In this document: positions 49,801 to 61,800 of the stretch, one piece after another
Numbering within the stretch: position 1 is the stretch's first letter
Layout of the letters: each line of letters begins with the position of its first letter
Source of the DNA: Lepisosteus oculatus
Lineage: Eukaryota; Chordata; Actinopteri; Semionotiformes; Lepisosteidae
Assembly: GCF_040954835.1 (NCBI RefSeq)
Contig: NC_090703.1
Location: 12,147,001 to 12,211,000, forward strand
Direction of reading: 5' to 3'
DNA length: 64,000 nt
Translations under genes and position numbers: made by a program
Notes under the pieces: generated by a model
What the model saw: only the letters and a program-made list of their open reading frames with translations
Told to the model about the DNA's origin: nothing
Databases searched by the model: none

Positions 49801-52800
49801 CAATTATTAAATTGTATTATTAGAACTTGCAGTGGCCATGCCTCTGAGGATGCCAAGTCAATGGATAATATTAGTATAACGTCCCTTAGCAACAAAACAC
49901 ATTGCAGAGCTGCAGTTCAAACACCTGCCATTAACACGAAGGGACTGCACAAGCTGTCAGCACAGCTTGCAGAACACCATGCTGTAGCAATGGAGATTTG
50001 GCTCTGGTTAACTGGGCAGCAGAGTATGCGTTGCTTTGCAGGCAGGGACAAGTGAACAGCTGAGGATATGTGCAAGCTTGTGGTGCAACCTGCCAGCAAT
50101 CTACAATGTGGCAAACCATCTGAGGATGTGCAATTTAGAGGGGGCGTAAAACATGTAAGGTTAGCATCTGTACAGTATCAGATTTTACTTAACATTTCCA
50201 TAACCACTAAAATTTCGATTTTTTATTCTATTTGAACAGAAGGCAGTTGTCATCAGATTGCATTAGATACTTTTGAGGTAATGATTTCTTCAGAACCAAA
50301 GGAATTGTTAGTCAGACATTTCTTGGATAACATAATACCAGACTGGGGTTTGACGTTCAATTTTTAACTATGTTAGTTTTAACTATGAGTATCTATTTTG
50401 GTCTCTGGGATCAAGTGCTATATATTGATTTTAACTGGTTTACACAGTACTTGGTTATCATTAGTTTTCTTTCCGATTGCATTGTGAGGTTTTTATTTAC
50501 AGATAAGCCCAATTGGTCCAATTTAAAAAAAAAAACGAATTCAGCTTTGTATTCTGATGATAAAAGGGACGTTTTCTTCTGGAGATTAATGCATTGCTTT
50601 TATTGGTTGTAAAGCCAAAAATCCTTGAACTGAATCACAGTTCCTTTTCAAGAACCTGTTATAATGAACAGCAGACCATTAATTATTTAGTCATTCACAC
50701 CACCCTTCCACCTCCCAAATGCAGTAAATGCAAATGCAGCTCTTGAACACAGTGTTGTGTTTGAAATTAATATGAATTGTCCAATTGTTTATTCGTCCCG
50801 TCTCCTTGGAGACGAGGAAACAAATGGAACAGGCTGTTGTGCTCGGTAGCAGTCTTGTTCTCCTCTGCAGACTGCAGATAAACAGCCCTTTCTGAACTGC
50901 AGACTGCACAGCAGCAATCCAGTCTTGGAAAGAAAGAAACCAAACCAAACAAAAACAACCTGTTTCAGTTGAAGGTCCAAAACACCTCCTGGTATTTGTT
51001 TTGCTTATATTTGACATTGCCATTCTGTCTGTCCATTCTTGCTAATGTAACAAATATACCCCTGCGTATAACAGGGATCTCAGCCGCCTGGGCTGAGGGA
51101 GCTCTCCTTTAGCTCAGCTGGCAAGTTCCCTGTTGTGTGACACCGGAGACCCGGGTTCACGCCCAGGCAGTGAGGGATGAGCTGGCAGGGCAGGAGCGGC
51201 AAGGGTGGAGACCCCAAGAACCGTTACACTAACCTGACTCCTTTTAAAGAAATGAATGAAAGCTTTAACCTTTTCACTGAAATCAGTACCAAAGATACGC
51301 AGAGCATTTATATTCAAAAAAGAATATGACAGATCAAGGCTAAACTCATTGAAGCAAAAAATCATTTGAATATGTATAACCATCTTAATGCATTACATTG
51401 CCCTCATATAAATGCTCCTCCTTAATCAAGTGATCTTAAATGCTGATTTAATCACATATAAACAGATGGAACAATTTTGTTTTCTTTCAACTTATTAAAA
51501 TAATTTCCCTTGCTGCCACGTTTGAGTGTTGTTTTAAAGAGAAATGTCAGTCACATTTTCCCTCTTTTAAGCCTACCAATGTGCACCAGCCCATTACAGC
51601 TTTACCAAACTCACCAACCACTAAAACCCCTCAACTAACACATGAAAGATGAAGACAGCATGCACACCCTCTTCAAAATCAACATTGACAGGACACCCAC
51701 ATCTTTACATACTGTGTACTCAGAATATAAACAACAGAACTCTTCAGCAGTAGGGCAGACTGATGCAGCTCTCTTCAACTGTACTTCAAATCCACATGTT
51801 CTCCAGCTTGGTATTGGAGTCATTAGTGTGCACAGAGCAAATAATCCCACCACCACTGGCTTCTCCCCCATTCAGCTCATGGCCTGCATAATTGTCAGCT
51901 GTTCTGTTGTCAAGTGTCAGTTGTCAGTTTCTCAACTGGTGGTCGGTCGAGAAACGACCAGTCTGGATTTGAACCAGTGATCTCTACTCTAGGGCGCATA
52001 CTGGAATCTGGACTCTTATTTATTTACTTTTCCTTTATGCATGACTATGCTGAGATTTTTGTGATTTATACTCTAGTTGAAACAGAAAAATATTAGCATA
52101 TGCTTTCATTATGTTCCCAGGTTATCAGTCGTATTTTAGGGCTGTCAGACAAGACCTGTAGTAAAAGTCCTTCCAAACAAGCTTTTGGCTGTTTTTTATT
52201 ATTTGTTTACATTGTGGATAGCACAGGTGGTTAACTCTACTACCTCACAGGTCTTGGGTCTTGGGTGTGATTCCAAACTGGTGCATCTCCTGTGGGAGGT
52301 TTGCTTGTTCTCCCCAAGTTTGTGTAATTCTACTATGGATGGTGAAGTTTCTCTCATCTTCCAAAGACATGTCAACTAGGTTATTAAGTGTCTTTAAATT
52401 GCCTGTGTGCATGTGTGCCCTACAACGGACTGGCATCCTGTCAAATGTGTAGTTCCTCCTTGTTCCCGGTGCTTCAGGGTTATGCTACAGGATCATACAG
52501 CTTCCTCTATATGGATGAATGTAAACATGATAAATTCTATGAGAAAATAATTTTTAATATGAAGCTTATTTTTTAAGACTGCTTCCAAAGCTCTGCAGAA
52601 AATACAGGGATGAAGAGGGCACTATACAATTCCTTTCACCAGGGTACTTTCAAAAGTAGTGGGTCAAGGAAATTTAATTCCTTATTTAATTTAATTCAAA
52701 GTCATACTTTGAGCCCTCTTACCGAGTGTTCTGCAAAAATCTCTCCACCATTTGTCATGAATTTGAGCACATGAATTTGCTTTGTGATGACACCAAGTGA

Positions 52801-55800
52801 AAAGAAACTATGAAGGGAAACACTGTGCTGTCCTGAAAATTTATATATAGACAAGAACAAAATTATCTCCATACTCCAAACCATCACAAATTCCTGCAAA
52901 GGAGGACAATCTATCTCCAAGTAGCAGAGACTCTGGTTCTGGTTTTTCTACAGAGAGAAGAGGCAGCCTTTTGACATGATTCCTTGTCACACCCCCTCCC
53001 TTTGATTGTAGCGTAGCAAGGGGACCTGCACATGTAATCAACCCTAACATGGGAGATCAAACAGCTGAGAAAACCACCCTGATGTTACACTTCCTCCTCT
53101 ACCCTTTAGTCATCCCTAAACACATGTTCAACTCTATGTCAGAAATGAGTTGCAGTGAAAAAACCTCACTCAGTCGATCGATCCCATTTAGGCCAGTCCG
53201 TTCTCACCCATCTTCCTTCTTACCAGCAGGCAGGCACAGCAACGATCAAGGCTGCTGCTACTAATTAAGATAACTTGCTCTTGAGCTTGCTTTTACGTCC
53301 AAACGGAGTACTTTCAAACCTTATTAGAGTTTCCCCAAAGGATCTGACCCCCAGATCGTGTAATCTCCCTGTCCCAAAGTGACCGCGAGGGTCTGGTTAG
53401 ACGTCCTCTGTCTCATCAGTGAGTGCTTTTATAGAGAACTGTCAGCTTCAGGTGCAGCCAATTCCCCAATTACCTCATTAGAATGCAAGGAATGTGTTAC
53501 TGTGACAGTCTTAACACCACACTGGTGGTTCAGCCCTGTTTCTACAGTGCCATACTGGCTGCTCTATTACAGTCCTGTATACTCATTCATTTAGATAAAT
53601 GAACTTTTGACAAATGTGCACAAAAACCTAAAAGAAGGACGATGCATGCTTGGGAAAAATAATGTCTGCCCATCAAATGATGAATTTTTCAAGTGCACGT
53701 CTCCGCTGCCATACATGGTTTCTGCTAACATGTTGAATTCATTGATACCAAAATTTCTGGAAGTGCAGGGAATTCCCACGTGCACAAAGTCTAAAGGAGT
53801 GTTGATCAATATGTCGGGGCATCTATGCTTGTGCATGCCCAGCACCTTCTTCCCTGAAAACCCATCAAAGCGTTTTTTTTTTTTGCTTTGGTCACTCAAT
53901 ACTGTTCCTCCTACATTTTCACAGTATTTTATGATTGCCCTCATCTTTTTTAAACTACAAATCATGGCTCCTGAATGTTATGACCAAGAAAGTCAATAGT
54001 GTTGCAAAGTGTTCATTTTTGTGACGACTTTAGAAAACAGATGCATTGGATGTAATTAATGTATATTGTACATTACTGTGTATGTATCCAAGAAAAAAAT
54101 GGGGGGTTAATTTTAAGATTTACGAGTCAAATGCTGGCGTGTGAACCTAACCTCCATTTTTCATGAAGCTAAGGATTCGTTACACTTTTTTTTCCTCCAC
54201 CACGAGGGTTTCTAGTGAGAAAACTCCTGTGTAAAACAAGGGAATGTTGTATATCAAACTAGCCTTCAATTATGAATCAATTTCTTGTGCATTGCAGTGA
54301 GATACCAGAGGTGGCACTATGCCCTCCAGAGAGCCCAGATAGGGAGCCAAGGCTGACCTTGATCCACACAGATGGGGATCGTCTCAGCAGCCCAGGTCAC
54401 CCGAGGACAGCCTCCCTCTCCCAGCTCTATCACCAGGTGTCACAGGGCTGCTCCCACCAATCTCCACTCCTCAAGAGATGCCGCTATTGTGGGCATCGGC
54501 AACCAGTTACAAGCAGCCTCTGCCCTGAGCGCCACTCAGGCCCAGCCAGCCCCCGACCAGACTGCTCCTCCGCCACCGTCAAGACCGCCGACAGCTGTAG
54601 CCCCTCCCATGTGCCCTCATGTCATGACACTATTCATTGCCATTGGCTGCAGGGATCACATGATGCTGGCAATCACCAAGCAATGCAGCACCACGTGGTG
54701 ACCGTCAGGTACATACTTCTATCTCCAATTTCCATTTAATGGCACATGATACAGGTTTCTAGTTGACAATATAAGGTCTGTTGTTCTGTTTGCCTTGTCA
54801 ACGCCAAGAACTCTCAGTCACAAATTATATTTGTTACCTATTACTGAATGGCAAGCCAAATGTCTAATGATGAAGTACACCTGACTATTTTTTCCCATTT
54901 TAGACACGAAAGACTCTACAGAATCCCCAGAAGGTCAGTGTTGTCATTTTTCATATTTAGACTTGTTTTATGGAAATAAAATGCTTATTTATTTTTGCAG
55001 TATAGATTTGATTACGAATTGATTAAATGTAATTTTAAGAATTAAACTATGTGGTATTGAAATTTGTTAGTCTTTACATATCAAATACTACATTGAACAG
55101 CATGCTCACAGACATCCTGACCTTTCTGATTGGTTGACAGTTACTCACAGTGGGTTGCCGATTGTCCAGTGGCACTGCTTATTACTTGTGCTGTGGTCTT
55201 CCTGGGGTGTTCCCTAGCTGGGATTTTGACTGGTCCGCTACCAGACTTCTCTGACCCCCTCTCCGTGAGTACCTTGTTCTTCTTTGCTGTGTTCTTGGGG
55301 CCCACCAGACAGAACTCTTCTCCATTTGAGCAATCCTCAATCTTGGTCTGGGCTACATTTCTCACCCTCCTAATTAAACCTCATTAGAAACCAAAAACGG
55401 ACTCAAACTGCAACTATTGAACAGTAATCACATGCATACTTGCTGTCTCTGGTTGACAAACATATATTGTTTCAACACAATTACAGACCCAGCCACCAGC
55501 CAGCCAGCCTAAAATAGAAATATGAGATGGAAGATTAAATATAATCCAGAAACTATTAGAATAAATTGGTGGAAAATTGACACATGGCTTGTGGAAAACA
55601 AATAGAAAGCTCTAAACAGCTTTCCAGACTTTTGATGTTGTATAGCCTTTATAATTGTCCATCAAGTATTGCATGGATCATTGTTTCAACAAATGTTTTT
55701 ATAATAGCTGCACTAGACATGCCCAGGTTTGAAATATGCTCATAGAATGCTTAAAGCCCTGCCGTTCTATCATGAGGAACCATATTATTTTCTTGTGGTT

Positions 55801-58800
55801 AGGAAGCAGTTTATTTAGCATAAAAATCTAAAAGACCTATTAAAAATTGTCTGTTCAGACAAAAAATTGAATGATCAGGTGGTAATCCACAGAACACAAC
55901 CCAGAGTATTAAAAACAATGTCATTAACTGTCTGCACATCATTAGTTTTGTAAAGTGCCGTTGCAAAGCAGGGAATATCAGAAAACATCTCTCAGCACCA
56001 ACAGTTACAGAAGTTAGAGTCTTGTACTGTGTTTACAAAATGTGCACAGAAAGCATTTCTGTACTGCTTTGGTTTGGGATATAATAGAGGCTGCAGCAAA
56101 AGTGTCAAAGAGCTTTGATATGACCCACAGGGATTTGAGCCTCGTGGGACAGAAATCGGGAGACGGCTGTCAGCCTGGAACAGGCTACAGGAGAACACAG
56201 GGCCCGAGAAAACATTGTCCCTGTCCCCTCGGCAACTCACAGAGCAGAGAGTAATCAGGTAACGAGCTGTCACAAACACAAAGCAGCACTAGCATTACAG
56301 TAGCCCTTGTCAGGTACCTGCAATGCACTTACACATTATATGGTATAATTAGTGCTAATTATATGAAGTTTAAAGTGCTGGAATAGTGGTAAGGGCTGTA
56401 GCCTCTAGACCTGAAGGTCATTGGTTTGAATGAAGCTGTTGTGCTCCTGATCAAAGAATTTCACTCCAGATTTCTCCAGTAAAAGCCCTGCTGTACTGTG
56501 AACACTATATAGGTCCTCCCTCAGTTGTCACTGCGAATGAGATTTTCTTCTCAATTGACTGAGCTGGTTACATAAAGAGCAATGACTCTCACTTTGTCCA
56601 AAAAATTAAATGATATTATCTCCCTTAATTTGCAGTCTCTTATAAGATATGATTGGTTTCATTTTATACAATATGATAACTGTTTAAAAAACTAGAGAGA
56701 AAATAAGTAACCTCATGGCAGTGTAGTAAGAGATTCTGAGCAGATGGATGTGACTAGACTGAATAAATTGTATAATCAAATGTTGCATTGCTCATGCTGT
56801 CTCTAAATAAGATAAAGCTCTCAAGACCCCTAGATGCAAACAGTGGTGCTTGCAGCACAGGTAGCTTGCTCAGCAGGCACTGTGCGGCTCTCACTGTGGG
56901 CCTATAAGAGCTTACCTTTGGTGATTTTCCATATTCCTTCTGTAAAGTTATGATGAGGAGGGTGGAGGAGGCACTGGGAAGAGCCGTGACTGGCCAAGCC
57001 CACGACAGAGGAGAATGCTGGACTGGGATTTCACTCAGGACACCTTCTTCTGTGACTCTCCAGGTAAGTGTTGGAAAGTGACCTCCTGAGACACACAGAC
57101 TGAAAGGCAATTCAGCCTTCTTGACACTATCCCCTTGCTAATCTATGCTATCCATCATGCAAAGATGAAAATACTTTACAGGGAGAAAAGAACAGAACTT
57201 AGTTATATGACAGTCATTTCTTTAAGGGTTTAAAGCTTAAATGACAACAGAGGTAATAGCTCTTTTTACAACGGGTATTTATATTTATGCACTTGAATTT
57301 GGCACACATTATTGCTAGAATTACAGCCTTCACTAGAGGGAAAAAAACAGTCTAAAGATCTTCTGTGTAAAATTACAGAGGATCAAGAATATAAGCTTTT
57401 TTCTTCTAACATGCTCTGAAGTCATAGTTACGTGTAAAACTGGGCTTATCCAAATAATATATATCTTAACTATGCATATGTATTGTTTTAAATCCATCCA
57501 TTATTGAAAAGCCCCATATTCCTGATTAGGATTGTCTGGATGGCAACCCAGAGCTTCTCCGAGAAGCACAGGTAAGGTAGAAAAACACTGTGAAGGAGAT
57601 ACCAATCCATAGCGGGGCACAGACACACACACAGACAATGCAGAGACACCAATTAACCTAGCAGGCAAAACCACAAAAGCTGGGTAAACATGTAAGGTCC
57701 ACACAGAAAGCTTAGACTATGCAATAAAACCCAGGATGCAGGAGCTGACACACAACACTAATAACCATGCTGCCCTACCGTTTTGTGCAATCAGAAGTAG
57801 TACATACCACAACGTGACCATGTTGCTCCCTTAACTTACATAAAATGTCTTTTTAAATGAGACAGAGTGCCTTCGCTTGTTTTCAGTTGCTCAATACTAG
57901 TTTTTAGGTGAGCATACAGGAATTGTAAGGATTTTAGCAACAGAGGATGAAATAGCATCATCTGGAAAACCTTAAAGCTGTTGAAAATGCATTGAGATTT
58001 ATCACTTTGAATGTGACAAAAAGCAACAACACAGCTTAATCAATGAATGTTCCTTGGCTTGGTGATTGATGTAACACATTCTCTCCACGGTACTACAGGA
58101 GAGAAGTATGCTCAGCTGGTGTTTCGCTCAGGGAACTCAGCCAGCCTCTGGAGTTTGCAAGCCATACACTCCATGTGTGAGATGGAACAGGCAAGGGTGA
58201 GTCCATCTGCGCTTTCCCTTCAGAACAGCAATATGAGTTACTGAGGCCAAGTGCTTTATACAGAAAGGAGAATGCACTTACAGTGGTCCATAACTGAAGT
58301 GCAGTAGCCACCTGGATAAATTTCGGAACCCAGTAGATCAACTGGGGCAGTGAGAGAAATTACTTCACCAATTAAATCAAAGGAGAAATTGAGGGAGGCC
58401 AGACTGCAGAGGCCCAGAGTGGTATTCACACCTCTTATTTCTTTTTAAATTGGTTGATACTGTAACTGTTGTACTGTAACAGATTATGAGCTGTGCAGTA
58501 AGCATGTAAGTAAGTAACGGAAAGCCAGTCTGAACAGTGAAAGCCTCATACCAAATTTAACTTCAATATTGAGACCATAAATTCCCATTGAGAGGACATG
58601 GGATGAAGCCATTTATTAGTATTGTTTATTACACATAATTCCATCATGCTGTATCTTGCAACGTAACTGTCTGCCAGATTATGCTGCATATCACTTGAAA
58701 TTTACTAATTGTGTGTTTCAGTTCTTTCTGTTACTGATTTGGTTCTAAGGCAAATTGGCTACATTTTGTTTATGTCTGTAAAAGGTGCCAAATTAAAAAC

Positions 58801-61800
58801 TAATCTGCATAATAAAATACTCATAGAGACAGCGGTGTGAAAAGCTTACTCCGGCTGTAGTCAAGCTGCCAACACTGTTAATATCGCTGCAGTCTAATCT
58901 AGCTCAGCTCCACTAGGCCGAAACGTGCTCAGGAAATCTCTTCATTCTAAAAGCACATCTGTTTATTCTTCCAACAGACAGCCCACCTTTTATAAAGAGC
59001 TTGATATTCACACACATGGGGGCCTCATTTTGCTTCTATTCAGATATTTTTTTCACAAAGCATTTGAAGTATCACAATTTCTTTTTTCTGCAACTTAGTA
59101 AAAGATCAAGAAAAAAGACCTATTTTATTATGAGAAATATATCACAAGGAACAAGCAAGAAGCATAGAGACATAAATTGAAAGAGAGAGTCACATCTGTG
59201 TACATTTGTATAAATGTATAAAAAATACAGCTGTCAGCTTTTCACAGAATCAACATTATTTATTAATCTGTATAACATTTTACTGGGCAATCATCTGCAT
59301 GGCTGCTACAGCTTTTCTCAAGGTATATCAGACTCTAAACTGCATCTGAAATCTTCTACCTGAGAGGTGATTGTATACTTCCATCATTAAATTTTCTTTT
59401 GAAAAGGGCAATAAACCTTTGCAAACAGTACATTTAAGCATAGCTGTCATTTCTTTGTGTACTAAGTACAAAAGTAACACACTTGGGCACAGCTAAATCT
59501 GTCTTGATTTTATACATTCTAAAAAATGAATGCTTATGTACATATACATTAACATTTATACATTACAGTTTTCAATGTGTACCTCCAGGGTTACCAATAG
59601 AGCGCAGACAAGCATGGCAGTTTTCTGACCAGCTGAAGCTCTTCTCTCCCTGTGTTGCAGATTCGCTCCCATGCCCTCTTCCAAGACCTCTGTAAGCACC
59701 GTGGTGGGGAAGATGGGGAAGGAGACACAGGAATGCGGGAATGCTGCCCGAGCTGGTCCCTGGGGAACTACCTAGCTGTTTTGAGCAATGCCACCTCTTG
59801 CCTTGGTCTGAGTGCAGCTCAGGTTTCCGAAAGTCTACAACTACTCCGCCAGTGTGCCCCTTACTACCATGATGGAAGCCTGGCCCCAGCCTGTGCAGAG
59901 AAGGGAAAGCTAGGCCAATGTTCCACTGTGCCATCCCAGTGCAAGCACTCTAGTGCCATCTATCAAATATTGCATTACTTGGTAGATAAGGATTTCCTCG
60001 GACCTCAGACTATAGGATATAAGGTGCCTTCACTGAAGTACAGTCTCTTGTTTCTGCCTGTGGAGAAGGGGGATCATATGATGGATATGTATCTCGATAA
60101 CCTTGAGGGTCGTGATCTAACTAATGATAACACTACCATCACAGGCATGGACTTGGGGATCAAAAAGCAGCTTTTCCAATATTATTTGGCAAGGGATTCG
60201 GTGTACCCTGTCCTAGCAGTAGTCATGCTTTTTCTCACTATGGCTTTCTATCTTCATTCACTGTTCCTGTCAGCAATGTCTCTAGCGGCAATCTTGGGTT
60301 CTCTTATGTCCTCCTACTTCTTTTACAAGGTTGCTTTCCGGCTGACATTTTTCCCTTTTCTAAACCTTGCTGCACTATTGGTCCTGTTGGGCAGCTGTGC
60401 CAACCAGGCATTTATTTTTGCTGACCTCTGGTCCCTCCAGCTGTCTCAGAAGCCCCCTGCATCACTGGAGAAAAGGGTGAAGCGGGCTCTTCAGGAAGCG
60501 GGATACCTGATATTGGTGTCAGGTTTGACCTCCAGTGCTGCATTTTACTCAGGGTACATGAGTAGCATCACGGCAGTCAGATGCTTTGCAGTGTACCTTG
60601 GTACGGCTACTCTGATCAGTTCTCTCTCTTCCCTGGTTTGGTTGCCCTGCATCCTGATTTTGCACGAGCGCTATGCCGTTGCAGCTGCTGCTGTTGAAGC
60701 TCCGGCTGGAAAAACCTGTTGTGCCCTAAGCCCAGGTGGATTCTGGGATACAAGTTCACGAAAACGTTGCCTTTTCTCACTAGGACAGAAGCTAAGGGGG
60801 TTAAGACGTGGACTGACTGACACCTCTGATTTACTCTTCATAAAGATCCTGCCATGTGGAGTGGTCAAGTTCCGTTACATCTGGGTCTGCTGGTTTGCTG
60901 TACTGGCAGCAGGAGGCACCTACATAACCTGCGTCGACCCCGGCATGAAACTCCCAACTTTAGAGAGCAAGGCAGCCCAGCTGTTCCGCTCTAGTCACCC
61001 CTTTGAGCGATACGATGCAGAGTACAGCCATCAATTCATGTTTGAGCGTTTGAAGAGTGGGGAGGAGAAACCTATGACAATAACTCTTGTTTGGGGGGTG
61101 CTCCCCACAGATAATGGAGATCACTTGGACCCCAAAAGCAATGGTTCATTAGTACTGGACCCAGAATTTAACATGAGCAGCCCAGACGCTCAATCATGGC
61201 TGAGAGACCTTTGTCCAAGAATACAAAATCAGAGCTTTTATCTGCCTATTTCATCATCCTCTGAAGAGGAGAAGCAGGGAGACAGCGTGTGTTTTGTGGA
61301 GCGGCTCTTACGATGGGTGTCAATTAGACAGTGCTCTGAAAGCGAGGGTGCCTATAGTCTTTGCTGCAATGATATTCTTTTCCCTTACCTTCCAGGTGTT
61401 TTTGAACACTGCCTCGGTATGATGGCAGCTGAGAAGGAAGCAGAGGGCTTCCTCTTTGACACTGGAGGGCCACGGTTTGACTCAGAGGGACGAATTACAG
61501 CCCTGATTCTCGAGTTCACGACCACTCACCTCCATAGTTATAATTACAGTCAATCTGCTCATTTCTATCAGCAAATTGAGGCCTGGTTCCACAGAGAAAT
61601 TTCTGGGGCTCCGCCAGGCCTGCGCAATGGTTGGTTTGTGAGCCAGTTAGCCCTCTATGATCTTCAGCAATGTCTAAGCTCTGAGACCCTGGTTGTGACA
61701 GGGTTTTCGGTAGCTCTTGTGTTTGCCATGCTTCTCCTGACAACCTGGAACATTCCCCTGAGCATCTATGGATCTGCTGCAGTAGGAGGGAGTGTTTTTG

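Larger units (their letters stand above)
40851..54297 (+). other. disp2 intron 1 (13.4 kb)
   Basis: AT-rich, with no coding exon I can support. It holds the LINE remnant at 46380-47745, a 30-bp duplication at about 44870, tRNA-like SINE pieces at 51100 and 51880, a dispersed fish repeat at 52200, and two opposed open frames of unknown meaning at 53591-53999. Confidence 0.6.

Noticed and set aside
51104..51175. Functional tRNA gene
   Set aside because: A and B boxes are present but the anticodon and acceptor stems do not pair, and the flanks look like SINE body.
54272..54297. disp2 starting at the ATG in 54272
   Set aside because: An acceptor (tgcattgcag) lies between this ATG and the conserved part, and the exon at 40759-40850 joins in phase with a promoter-like context.
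59652..59660. Start of disp2 at the upstream end of the large open frame
   Set aside because: There is no ATG there; the sequence tgttgcag/ATTCGC is a splice acceptor and exon 7 joins in phase.
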